This document shows positions 1 through 7,495 of a stretch of 8,105 nt of DNA, in pieces (the stretch's first letter is position 1; the number at the start of each line of letters is the position of its first letter). The position numbers were made by a program, and so were the translations under genes. The stretch is taken from assembly GCA_023392795.1 (NCBI GenBank), contig JAEWNJ010000132.1, positions 1-8,105 on the forward strand, read 5' to 3'. This DNA is from Candidatus Cloacimonadota bacterium (lineage in GTDB: Bacteria > Cloacimonadota > Cloacimonadia > Cloacimonadales > Cloacimonadaceae). The notes below the pieces were generated by a model that did no database searches, was not told where the DNA came from, and saw only the letters and a program-made list of their open reading frames with translations.

Positions 1-531
1 CTTTTAAAAGACCGCATCATCTTTGTGGGCGGACCCATCGACGACATTCTGGCTAATACTGTCGTGGCACAGCTTCTTCATCTGGAAGGGGAAGATCCCA
101 CCCGCGACATCCATATGTATATCAATAGCCCCGGCGGAAGTATCAGCAGCGGACTCGCCATATATGACACCATGCAATACATCAAACCTTCGGTTTCCAC
201 CATCTGCATCGGTTTGGCTGCCTCCATGGGTGCCGTGCTCCTGGCTGCCGGAGCCAAAGGTAAGCGTACTGCACTGCCCAATAGCCGCATCATGATTCAC
301 CAGCCCTGGGGCGGAGCTCAGGGGCGTGCCGCGGACGTGGAAATCCAAGCGAAGGAAATCCTTTACCTGCGCGGCAGAATGAACGAGATCCTGCACCATC
401 ACACCGGTAAAAGCATCGATCAGATCAGCGTGGATACGGATCGTGATTATTTCCTCAGTGCCCTCGAAGCCAAAGAATACGGGCTGATCGATGAAGTGAT
501 CGCCAAGCGGGACCAGAACCAGGAGAAATGA
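1..531 (+). CDS. clpP: ClpP, proteolytic subunit of Clp protease (5' end outside window)
   Basis: ClpP is the serine peptidase that forms a two-ring, 14-subunit chamber in the cytoplasm and degrades proteins unfolded by ClpX or ClpA. The frame is open from base 1 and reads LLKDRIIFVGGPIDD, the conserved early part of ClpP, so the gene begins upstream and the GTG at 25 is only an internal Val codon. Numbering from base 1, the catalytic triad is S75 (GLAASMGAV), H100 (MIHQP) and D149 (DRDYF). Spacing matches E. coli mature S97/H122/D171 with a constant offset of 22, so only about 22 mature residues plus any propeptide are missing. The oxyanion-loop motif SPGGSI (43-48) is present. Small variants are W103 after HQP, where Leu is usual, and L72 where Gln is common before AASMG. 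It ends in TGA one base before clpX, so the two genes are surely co-transcribed. Confidence 0.98.
   Translation, partial: LLKDRIIFVGGPIDDILANTVVAQLLHLEGEDPTRDIHMYINSPGGSISSGLAIYDTMQYIKPSVSTICIGLAASMGAVLLAAGAKGKRTALPNSRIMIHQPWGGAQGRAADVEIQAKEILYLRGRMNEILHHHTGKSIDQISVDTDRDYFLSALEAKEYGLIDEVIAKRDQNQEK
521..525 (+). promoter_or_regulatory. Ribosome binding site of clpX, supporting a TTG start
   Basis: AGGAG lies inside the last codons of clpP, 7 bases before the TTG at 533. No ATG or GTG lies nearby in the clpX frame, and the first in-frame ATG (M36) would remove the zinc-binding cysteines. The site therefore settles TTG as the start and suggests coupling to clpP translation. Confidence 0.8.
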
Positions 532-532
532 T

Positions 533-1777
533 TTGGAACGCAAACACTTAAGCTGCTCATTCTGTGGCCGGGACGAAGACGAAGTTACAAACCTGATCCG
601 TGGCATCGCCGGCAATATCTGTAACGACTGCATCGAAATGTGTCACAACATTGTGCAGACAAATACACCGGAACCGGATGTGGAAGCCTTTGATGCACCC
701 ACGCCCAGCAAGATAAAGAGCTACCTGGATCAGTACGTGATCGGCCAGAATCGTGCCAAGGAAATCATCGCCGTAGCGGTTTACAACCATTATAAGCGAA
801 TCTTTAAGCAGAAGCACGATGACGAAGTGGATCTGGAAAAGAGCAACATCATGATGATCGGTCCCACCGGAAGCGGTAAGACCCTGATCGCCCAGACTCT
901 TGCTCGCTTTTTGCAGGTACCCTTCGCGATCAGCGACGCCACCACACTGACCGAGGCTGGTTACGTGGGTGAAGACGTGGAAAACATCCTCGTTCGCCTG
1001 CTTCAAAACGCCAATTATGATGTGGCCAAAGCAGAACGGGGTATCGTGTACATCGATGAAATCGACAAGATCTCCCGCAAAAGCGAGACACCATCCATCA
1101 CCCGTGACGTTTCCGGCGAAGGTGTACAGCAAGCCCTGCTCAAGATTTTGGAAGGCACCAAAGTGAATGTCCCCCCCAAAGGCGGACGCAAGCATCCGCA
1201 GCAGGATTTCATCGAAGTGGACACCAAGAATATCCTCTTCATCGCTGGTGGAGCCTTCTTTGGTCTGGAAAAGATCATCAAGGAACGTACAGATAAGAAA
1301 GCCATCGGCTTCGACGTGGAACTGGGTACCAAGCTTGAGGATACCAATATCTTCGATAGCACCACCCCACACGACCTTTTGAAATACGGTCTGATCCCGG
1401 AACTCATAGGTAGAATGCCCGTTATCTGCACCCTACATGAACTCAGCGAGGAAGCCCTGATCGACATCCTCACCGAACCCAAGAACGCCATCTGCAAGCA
1501 GTATCAAAAGCTCTTTGAAATGGACGGTGTGGACCTGAGCTTCGATACCGAAGCCCTGAAAGAAATCGCCCGGGTAGCAATCAACCAGAAGACCGGCGCA
1601 CGTGGCCTCCGCTCCATCATGGAACGCTTTATGATCAAGATCATGTATGATATCCCGGATCAGGGAAATCTGCAGAGCTGCAAGATCACCAAAGGCGCGG
1701 TGGATGAGAGCGAAGAACCCATTTTCACCTTTACGAAACCCATCCGCAGCCGTGCCAGGGCAGCCGGAGAGGATTGA
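533..1777 (+). CDS. clpX: ClpX, AAA+ unfoldase subunit of ClpXP
   Basis: ClpX is a hexameric ATPase that recognises degradation tags, unfolds substrates and threads them into ClpP. The 414 aa product has the full family architecture at near-usual length (E. coli 424). The N-terminal zinc-binding domain has C8, C11, C30 and C33. Then follow Walker A GPTGSGKT (110-117), pore loop GYVG (143-146), Walker B IVYIDEID (171-178), the second pore loop RKH (219-221), the ClpP-docking IGF loop (258-260), an arginine finger near R294 (IGRMP) and sensor 2 GARGLR (355-360). The IGF loop directly supports partnership with the ClpP encoded just upstream. The start is TTG, with AGGAG 7 bases upstream and one base between the clpP stop and the start. 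No key residue is missing. The stop overlaps a possible TTG start of the next gene (TTGA at 1774-1777), although the ATG at 1795 is more likely for that gene. Confidence 0.98.
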   Translation: MERKHLSCSFCGRDEDEVTNLIRGIAGNICNDCIEMCHNIVQTNTPEPDVEAFDAPTPSKIKSYLDQYVIGQNRAKEIIAVAVYNHYKRIFKQKHDDEVDLEKSNIMMIGPTGSGKTLIAQTLARFLQVPFAISDATTLTEAGYVGEDVENILVRLLQNANYDVAKAERGIVYIDEIDKISRKSETPSITRDVSGEGVQQALLKILEGTKVNVPPKGGRKHPQQDFIEVDTKNILFIAGGAFFGLEKIIKERTDKKAIGFDVELGTKLEDTNIFDSTTPHDLLKYGLIPELIGRMPVICTLHELSEEALIDILTEPKNAICKQYQKLFEMDGVDLSFDTEALKEIARVAINQKTGARGLRSIMERFMIKIMYDIPDQGNLQSCKITKGAVDESEEPIFTFTKPIRSRARAAGED

Positions 1778-1794
1778 CCTCGGGAACAGATCCC

Positions 1795-2325
1795 ATGTAC
1801 AGGATTCTGACAATCATTATGGCGCTGGTGATGCTTTTCATCAGCGCCTGTTTTACAGAGTCTGAACTTGAGGTAAAAAACAATAGCATGGCTGATGCCT
1901 GGGTACGCGTAGGCAGTGGAGCAGAGCGCCACATTCCGGCAAAGCAAACACGTAGCATCAGCGTTTCAGGACCCTATACCATTGCACTCAATTACAGGGG
2001 ATATCATATCCTGCCGGGAACCATCTACGTCGATCTCAGCCAGGGGGCTGGACAAAGTGTTAGTTTGGAACCCAACTGCGGTGCATTGAAGATACGTAAT
2101 CTCACCAATCGTAGTATAATAGCCGCTTATCTCAGCTCTGCCGGAAGTGGATACTGGGGTGAGGACATCCTCGATCAGGATATGGAGAGCGGCACAGTGC
2201 AAAGCCTCAGTGTGGAGCCTGGTCACTATGACCTCAAGCTCCGTGATCAAAATAGCAATTACTACTACTTTACAGGGATCAGCATCATCCTGGATCAGGA
2301 TCGCATCGTAGATTTTCGTTCCTGA
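1795..2325 (+). CDS. Predicted lipoprotein of unknown function (lipoprotein A)
   Basis: This 176 aa product begins with a short basic start (MYR), a hydrophobic stretch and lipobox ISAC with C19 as the predicted lipidated cysteine, so it should be exported and membrane-anchored. Residue +2 is Phe, not Asp, which by the E. coli Lol rule would favour the outer membrane (inference). The mature part looks all-beta. Residues about 98-174 contain a recognisable pattern: LKIRNLTNRSI, then YWGEDIL (120-126), G133, and YDLKLRD (145-151). I have an impression of similar WGxDxL...YDxRLxD modules in other uncharacterised bacterial proteins but cannot name the family. The start was chosen at ATG 1795, 17 bases after clpX, because it gives a clean signal peptide. 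A TTG at 1774 would add seven residues (MTSGTDP) and couple directly to the clpX stop. Only a weak GGGA lies 9 bases upstream of the ATG. It is probably co-transcribed with clpPX; nothing shows a link to proteolysis. Confidence 0.8.
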   Translation: MYRILTIIMALVMLFISACFTESELEVKNNSMADAWVRVGSGAERHIPAKQTRSISVSGPYTIALNYRGYHILPGTIYVDLSQGAGQSVSLEPNCGALKIRNLTNRSIIAAYLSSAGSGYWGEDILDQDMESGTVQSLSVEPGHYDLKLRDQNSNYYYFTGISIILDQDRIVDFRS

Positions 2326-2342
2326 TTATCTAAAGATAAACC
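2326..2342. other. 17-base convergent gap with a weak dyad
   Basis: The two operons meet here. The only structure is TTATC-TAAA-GATAA (2326-2339), a 5 bp AT-rich stem. It has no GC-rich stem or clear T tract, so it is at best a poor bidirectional terminator. Transcripts from either side may run into the opposite gene. Confidence 0.3.
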
Positions 2343-2909
2343 CTAACGCCTTACGAAGTTTACCCGTTGCCCAAATACGTTCACGCTCAGGCTATCGGCA
2401 AATGATACATCATCATCGTAAAATAGATATCCCTCTTTCCGGGCTCCGGCGAGGAGTTCACCAAAACTGAAGGCATCGGCTACCAGGGCATAACGGTCTT
2501 CTTCCCTTTGCATCCAGCTTTTTTCCTGTTCCGATAATGGATTTAGGGGATCAGGCCAAAAGGGGTATGAGTCATAAGGCTGGGAGAGCATCAGATAATT
2601 TAACGGCAGATAGCTGTACTGCTTACCATTGATCAGGATTTGCATGCTGTTTTGAGGGACTTCTATGTTCTTATCTGACGTGTTCTGAATCCTGAGGAAC
2701 AGCGAGAAATAGTCTGTATTCAAGCTGTTATTGGGGCTGCGGTAAGACATAGGACGGATGGCAACAATCAGGCTATCCGTCCTCACAATGGCAAATCTGT
2801 CTTCTACCAGGTAATCTCCCGCTGCCGGCTGGAAGCGCTTTACAGCGCATCCGGCCAGCAAGAGCAGGATAATGAGTATACTACTCGTCAGTATCGTCGT
2901 CCGCGTCAT
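2343..2909 (-). CDS. Predicted lipoprotein of unknown function (lipoprotein B)
   Basis: The 188 aa product starts MTRTT, followed by a very hydrophobic segment (I6-L18) and lipobox LAGC with C21, a textbook lipoprotein signal. Residue +2 is Ala, consistent with outer-membrane sorting by the E. coli rule (inference). The mature part looks like an Ig-like beta sandwich: LFLRIQNTSDKNIEV (70-84) resembles the 'v.i.N.sd..i.v' strands of extracytoplasmic domains such as DUF4352-type proteins, and GELLAGARKEGYLFYD (150-165) resembles their 'G.l.pG....G.l.F' motif. This similarity is a weak fold-level impression. The region between (111-145) is rich in Pro, Tyr and charged residues. The ATG at 2909 was chosen because upstream in-frame ATGs (2933, 2942, 2969) would put up to 20 residues, several of them basic, ahead of the signal. 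It overlaps the gyrA end by 29 bases in another frame, with no visible Shine-Dalgarno, so expression probably depends on gyrA transcription and perhaps translation. Confidence 0.8.
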   Translation of the reverse strand: MTRTTILTSSILIILLLLAGCAVKRFQPAAGDYLVEDRFAIVRTDSLIVAIRPMSYRSPNNSLNTDYFSLFLRIQNTSDKNIEVPQNSMQILINGKQYSYLPLNYLMLSQPYDSYPFWPDPLNPLSEQEKSWMQREEDRYALVADAFSFGELLAGARKEGYLFYDDDVSFADSLSVNVFGQRVNFVRR

Positions 2910-5508
2910 CAGCGGTTTCGATCTCAAGTTCATCGTCTTCATCAGTGAATTCGTCGTCGATCTCTTCATTCACGGGTATCTGGCTGCGGGGCGGCACTTT
3001 CTTTAGCTCTTCCACCTTTTTATCCAGATTGTCTTCATCTTCATTTTCCGGCGGTACGCAGGTGATATCGCACACCTGATCTCCCTTGTTGAGGTTAATC
3101 AAACGAACACCCTGAGTATTTCTACCCTGAGTGATCTTCACATCTTTCACAGCCTGGCGGATGATCATGCCTTCCTTGGTGATGATCATCAGGTCGTCCT
3201 CATCGGTCACCAGCATCAGGGCTGCCATTTTTCCATTGCGGGCAGATGTATTCATGGTGATCACACCCTTGCCGCCACGATGGACATTAACGGGATAAGC
3301 TGAGATGGGGCTGCGTTTGCCATAGCCGTTTTCACTGATGGCCAGAAGGTTAGGCAGGTCACCGGCTTCCTCGTCATTTTCTCTGATGTATTCAGCACTG
3401 ATAATGGCCATGGAGATCACATAGTCCTCATCGCGCAATCTGATCCCACGCACACCCTTGGTGTTGCGTCCCATAGCCCTGGCTTCGCTTTCATCGAAAC
3501 GGTTGTTGTAACCCCAACGGGTGGCCAGCAAGATGTGGTCTCCGGGGGAGGAGATTCTGGCATCGATCAATTCATCGCCATCCAGCAGTTTGATGGCGCG
3601 GATGCCATTGCTGCGCGGGTGCGAATAAGCAGTAAGCGGAGTCTTTTTGATCAGACCGTTACGGGTGCACATCACGATACTCTGATTGGGGCTGAACTCT
3701 CTGAGCGTGACGAAAGCTTTGATCTTTTCGCCATCGGAGAACTTCACCAGGTTCACGATTGCCTTACCCCGGGCAGTGCGGCTGGCTTCAGGTATTTCAT
3801 ACACTTTGAGCCAGTGACACATACCGTGATCGGTAAAGAGCAGGATATAGTCGTGCGCATTGGCCACAAAGAGGTACTGGATAAAGTCCTGTTCCTTGAG
3901 GTTGGATGCGCTAAGTCCCTTGCCGCCGCGTCCCTGAACTCTGTATGTATCCACGGGGAGGCGTTTCACGTAGCCATCGTGAGTAATGGAAATCACCATC
4001 ATCTCATCGGCGATCAGATCTTCCATATTGAAGCTGCCACCGCGACCTTCCATGATTGCCGTACGTCTGGGATCACCAAACTTGTCCTTGATCTCCAGAG
4101 TTTCTTCCTTGATCTTTTCCAGGCGCAGTTCACGGCTTTCCACCAAGGCGCGCAGTTCTTTGATCAGTTCCAAAATCTCACGGTATTCCTGTTCGATCTT
4201 GTCTCTTTCCAATCCGGTGAGCCGCTGTAACCGCATATCCAGAATGGCTTTAGCCTGGATCTCAGAAAGACCAAACTTCTCTTGCAAAGCGGTGCTGGCT
4301 TCTGGAGGTGTAGCTGACGCGCGAATGGTGGCGATCACTTCGTCCAGATGATCCAGAGCGATGCGGTAACCTTCCAATATGTGGAGACGGGCTTCGGCAT
4401 TGCGAAGCTCGAACTGGGTGCGGCGCAGAATGATATCATGGCGGGTTTCGATGAAATTGCTTACCAGCTCTTTCATGTTCAGCACCACCGGCACCCCATC
4501 ACGCAGACAGAGGTTGATCACGCCAAAGGTGCTCTGCATCTGAGTGTATTTATACAGCAGGTTTTGCACCACATTGGCATCGTGGTTGCGCTTTACCTGA
4601 ATCACAATGCGCATACCGTCGCGTCCTGATTCGTCCCGGATGTCGCTGATCCCTTCTATGCGCTTTTCCTTCACCAGTTCCACCATGCGTTCGATCAACA
4701 GCGAGGTAGTCGTTTGGTAAGGGATAGAGCGGATGATGATGCGTTCGCTGTCGTTTTGCAAGGTTTCGATTTCCATCTCTCCCCGCAGTAGCACGCGTCC
4801 GCGTCCGGTTTCAAAATAGTCTCTGATGCCATCGGTGCCCAGGATGAATCCACCGGTGGGGAAATCAGGCCCCTTGATGTATTGCAGCAGATCCAGCGGT
4901 TCCAAATCCGGATTATCCACCAGCGCGATCACAGCATCACAGACCTCAGCGATGTTGTGCGGCGGCATATTGGTTGCCATACCTACGGCGATACCCGATG
5001 ATCCGTTGACCAGGAGATTGGGGGTGCGAGAAGGAAAGACTTCCGGTTCTTTGCGGGTTTCATCGTAGTTACTCTTGAAATCCACCGTATCTTTTTCGAT
5101 CTCGCCCAGCATTTCCATGGTTACTTTCTGCATGCGCGCTTCAGTGTAACGCATAGCCGCAGGCGGGTCACCGTCGATGGAACCGAAGTTTCCCTGTCCA
5201 TCGATCAATTGATAACGCATGATCCAGGGTTGAGCCATGCGCACCAGAGTGGGATACACCACCTGCTCTCCGTGAGGGTGATAGTTTCCCGAAGTGTCAC
5301 CGGCAATCTTGGCGCATTTACGGAAATGTCCGCCGGGACTGAGATTCAGCTCATGCATGGCAAAGAGTATGCGGCGTTGTGAAGGTTTGAGCCCGTCGCG
5401 AATATCCGGCAAGGCACGCGCCACGATCACGCTCATGGAATAATCAAGATAGGCCTGTTTGAGGTGTTCTTCGATCTGGGTCGGGATTATTCTATTATTA
5501 TCAGACAT
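2881..5508 (-). CDS. gyrA: DNA gyrase subunit A
   Basis: GyrA cuts and rejoins the G-segment of DNA and wraps DNA for negative supercoiling, working as A2B2 with GyrB. The 875 aa product matches GyrA length (E. coli 875). The catalytic tyrosine is Y121 in AMRYTEARM, next to R120, and the DNA-bending Ile is I173 in NGSSGIAVGMATN. The GyrA-box is QGRGGKG (525-531), which starts the beta-pinwheel C-terminal domain and argues for gyrase rather than topoisomerase IV (ParC). A highly acidic tail ends the protein (about 848-875). The quinolone region is unusual: at the positions of E. coli D82, S83, A84 and D87 it has E81, Q82, V83 and P86. The ATG at 5508 has GGAG 7 bases upstream. It follows gyrB by 12 bases, so the two are one operon. 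The last 29 bases also encode the start of lipoprotein B. Confidence 0.98.
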   Translation of the reverse strand: MSDNNRIIPTQIEEHLKQAYLDYSMSVIVARALPDIRDGLKPSQRRILFAMHELNLSPGGHFRKCAKIAGDTSGNYHPHGEQVVYPTLVRMAQPWIMRYQLIDGQGNFGSIDGDPPAAMRYTEARMQKVTMEMLGEIEKDTVDFKSNYDETRKEPEVFPSRTPNLLVNGSSGIAVGMATNMPPHNIAEVCDAVIALVDNPDLEPLDLLQYIKGPDFPTGGFILGTDGIRDYFETGRGRVLLRGEMEIETLQNDSERIIIRSIPYQTTTSLLIERMVELVKEKRIEGISDIRDESGRDGMRIVIQVKRNHDANVVQNLLYKYTQMQSTFGVINLCLRDGVPVVLNMKELVSNFIETRHDIILRRTQFELRNAEARLHILEGYRIALDHLDEVIATIRASATPPEASTALQEKFGLSEIQAKAILDMRLQRLTGLERDKIEQEYREILELIKELRALVESRELRLEKIKEETLEIKDKFGDPRRTAIMEGRGGSFNMEDLIADEMMVISITHDGYVKRLPVDTYRVQGRGGKGLSASNLKEQDFIQYLFVANAHDYILLFTDHGMCHWLKVYEIPEASRTARGKAIVNLVKFSDGEKIKAFVTLREFSPNQSIVMCTRNGLIKKTPLTAYSHPRSNGIRAIKLLDGDELIDARISSPGDHILLATRWGYNNRFDESEARAMGRNTKGVRGIRLRDEDYVISMAIISAEYIRENDEEAGDLPNLLAISENGYGKRSPISAYPVNVHRGGKGVITMNTSARNGKMAALMLVTDEDDLMIITKEGMIIRQAVKDVKITQGRNTQGVRLINLNKGDQVCDITCVPPENEDEDNLDKKVEELKKVPPRSQIPVNEEIDDEFTDEDDELEIETADDADDDTDE

Positions 5509-5515
5509 CTATAAG

Positions 5516-5519
5516 CTCC
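5516..5519 (-). promoter_or_regulatory. Ribosome binding site of gyrA
   Basis: GGAG sits in the 12-base gap between the gyrB TAA and the gyrA ATG, with 7 bases to the start. It begins one base after the gyrB stop codon, an arrangement that fits translational coupling of the two subunits. Confidence 0.75.
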
Positions 5520-5520
5520 A

Positions 5521-7419
5521 TTATATATCAAGATTTTTTACGTAACGGGCGTTAGCCTGGATGAACTCGCGGCGGGGCTCCACTTCATCACCCATCAGGA
5601 TGGTGAAAAGCCTGTCAGCCTCGATTGCGTCATCCATGCGCACGGCGATCATGCTGCGGGTCGAGGGATCCATAGTCGTTTCCCAAAGCTGCTCCGCGTT
5701 CATCTCACCCAAGCCTTTGTAGCGCTGGATAAATACGCCTTTTTCGCCCAGTTCCTGCACAGCAGCGTCACGTTCGGATTCTGAGAACACATAACGCTTC
5801 TGTTTGCCCTTGCGGACCAAAAAGAGCGGCGGCATCGCGATGTAAAGATAGCCGTGCTCGATCAGGGGACGCATATAGCGGTAGAAGAAGGTCATGAGCA
5901 GGGTGCTGATGTGCGCTCCGTCCACGTCTGCGTCCGCCATGATGATAATCTTGTGATAACGCAACCGGTTAACGTCAAACTCCTGCCCGATTCCGGCACC
6001 CAATGCCAGGATAATGGGTTGAATCTTGTCGTTGTTCAAAACCTTGTCCACTCTGGCTTTTTCTGTATTCAGCATTTTGCCCCATAGAGCCAGGATAGCT
6101 TGGAAACTGCGATCCCTGCCCTGTTTGGCAGATCCGCCCGCGGAATCTCCTTCCACCAGAAATAGTTCTGTGTTTGCCGGATCGTTATTGGTGCAATCCG
6201 CCAGTTTCCCGGGCAGAGAACCGCTTTCCAATACAGATTTTCGCCTCGTCAATTCCCGCGCTTTACGGGCAGCTTCCCTGCTTCGGGCAGCCATCACACT
6301 CTTCATGGAGATGTTCTTGGCTTCAGCGGGGTGCTCTTCAAAATAGACCATCAACTTTTCATAGACCGCAGAACCGACCACACCTTCCACTTCAGAGTTT
6401 TGCAGCTTGGTCTTGGTCTGTCCCTCAAACTGAGGATTGGTGATCTTCACCGAAATAACGGCTGTAAGTCCTTCACGGATGTCTTCACCGGATGGGCCCA
6501 CCTTTTCATTCTTCAAAAGATCGGCGTTTTTGATATAGGCATTAACCGCAGAAGTAAGACCCCGTTTGAACCCTGAAAGGTGCGTTCCGCCCTCGATGGT
6601 ATTGATGTTGTTGGCAAAGCTGAAGATGTTTTCCTGATAGCCGTCGTTATACTGCAGGGATACTTCAAATTCCATGCCTTCCTTGGCAGATTCGATGTGA
6701 ATCGGTTTCGGGAAGATCGGCTTTTTGTTCTGATTCAGGTACTCCACAAAGCTGTTGATCCCGCCGTCATACTTAAAATCATGCATGCGGTCGCTACGTT
6801 CATCCTTCAGGATGATGCGCACACCACGGTTCAAAAAGGCCAGCTCACGCAGCCTGGTGGTCAGATAGTCAAAACTGAATTCGGTAGTCTCAAAGATCGT
6901 GGCGTCGGGCCGGAAAGTAATGATGGTGCCCTTGCGGTTGCTGGAGCCCAACACTTTTAGTTCGGTTACCGGGATGCCCCGCTCCAGCCGCATAAAGTAT
7001 TCTTTACCGTTGGTATGTACTTTTACTTCCAACCACTCAGAGAGAGCGTTTACCACTGAAACGCCCACACCGTGCAGACCGCCCGAAACTTTGTATGAGT
7101 TTTGGTCGAATTTTCCGCCCGCGTGCAACACAGTGAGCACCACCTGCACCGCAGGCACGCCCATATCTTTCTGAATATCCACGGGAATTCCGCGTCCGTT
7201 ATCGTCCACTTCGATGTTTCCATCGTGAGTGATCGTCACTTTAATCAGATCGCAGAATCCGGCCAGAGCTTCGTCGATGGAGTTGTCAACTACTTCATAC
7301 ACAAGGTGATGCAGTCCGCGTTCACTGGTCCCGCCAATATACATGGCAGGGCGTTTGCGTACGGCTTCCAGTCCCTTAAGGACTTTAATGCTACTCGCGC
7401 TATAGGTGTTTTCTGGCAT
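5521..7419 (-). CDS. gyrB: DNA gyrase subunit B
   Basis: GyrB provides ATP hydrolysis and the metal-binding TOPRIM half of the cleavage site. The 632 aa protein shows the GHKL ATPase site with E42 and N46 (EVVDNSIDEA), D73 and G77 (DDNGRGIP), and the ATP lid GGLHGVGVSVVNALS (113-127), all in E. coli numbering. The TOPRIM domain has E423 (LVEGDSAGG) and D496/D498/D500 (MADADVDGAH). The C-terminal block has QRYKGLGEMN (565-574) and ends YVKNLDI. It is about 170 residues shorter than E. coli GyrB because the gammaproteobacterial insertion is absent, as in most other phyla. Two drug-contact positions differ: T136 where E. coli has the aminocoumarin-binding R136, and W446 where E. coli has K447. 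ParE is an alternative for such a protein, but adjacency to a GyrA-box-containing gyrA supports GyrB. The ATG at 7419 has AGGAG 10 bases upstream. Confidence 0.98.
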   Translation of the reverse strand: MPENTYSASSIKVLKGLEAVRKRPAMYIGGTSERGLHHLVYEVVDNSIDEALAGFCDLIKVTITHDGNIEVDDNGRGIPVDIQKDMGVPAVQVVLTVLHAGGKFDQNSYKVSGGLHGVGVSVVNALSEWLEVKVHTNGKEYFMRLERGIPVTELKVLGSSNRKGTIITFRPDATIFETTEFSFDYLTTRLRELAFLNRGVRIILKDERSDRMHDFKYDGGINSFVEYLNQNKKPIFPKPIHIESAKEGMEFEVSLQYNDGYQENIFSFANNINTIEGGTHLSGFKRGLTSAVNAYIKNADLLKNEKVGPSGEDIREGLTAVISVKITNPQFEGQTKTKLQNSEVEGVVGSAVYEKLMVYFEEHPAEAKNISMKSVMAARSREAARKARELTRRKSVLESGSLPGKLADCTNNDPANTELFLVEGDSAGGSAKQGRDRSFQAILALWGKMLNTEKARVDKVLNNDKIQPIILALGAGIGQEFDVNRLRYHKIIIMADADVDGAHISTLLMTFFYRYMRPLIEHGYLYIAMPPLFLVRKGKQKRYVFSESERDAAVQELGEKGVFIQRYKGLGEMNAEQLWETTMDPSTRSMIAVRMDDAIEADRLFTILMGDEVEPRREFIQANARYVKNLDI

Positions 7420-7429
7420 AATCTATTGT

Positions 7430-7434
7430 CTCCT
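7430..7434 (-). promoter_or_regulatory. Ribosome binding site of gyrB
   Basis: AGGAG on the - strand lies 10 bases before the gyrB ATG. The spacing is slightly long but acceptable, and no closer alternative start exists in frame. Confidence 0.7.
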
Positions 7435-7460
7435 ATATATTTAACACAGGTATCAGTAGG

Positions 7461-7486
7461 GCCCTGACCTTGGTCATTCTCAGGGC
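7461..7486 (-). promoter_or_regulatory. Nested inverted repeats in the gyrB leader
   Basis: GCCCTGA (7461-7467) and TCAGGGC (7480-7486) form a perfect 7 bp stem with a 12-base loop. Nested and overlapping is TGACC-TT-GGTCA (7465-7476), a 5 bp dyad that cannot form at the same time as the full outer stem. It lies between the predicted transcription start and the ribosome binding site. It could be a leader hairpin or, as DNA, an operator. No T tract follows on the - strand, so it is not a standard terminator. Confidence 0.5.
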
Positions 7487-7495
7487 AGACTCAAT

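Noticed and set aside
25..27. GTG at 25 as the clpP start
   Set aside because: The upstream codons read LLKDRIIF, the conserved ClpP N-terminal region, so the start is outside the window.
4..633. 209-codon - strand frame opposite clpP and the start of clpX
   Set aside because: It is antisense to conserved ClpP, including the catalytic residues, with no supporting motif or ribosome site.
557..1372. Long - strand open frame (271 codons) opposite clpX
   Set aside because: It lies wholly antisense to a fully conserved ClpX. Long antisense frames arise from codon bias, and the translation has no recognisable motif.
3535..4230. 231-codon + strand frame opposite gyrA
   Set aside because: It is the mirror of the GyrA C-terminal domain and GyrA-box region and has no independent evidence.
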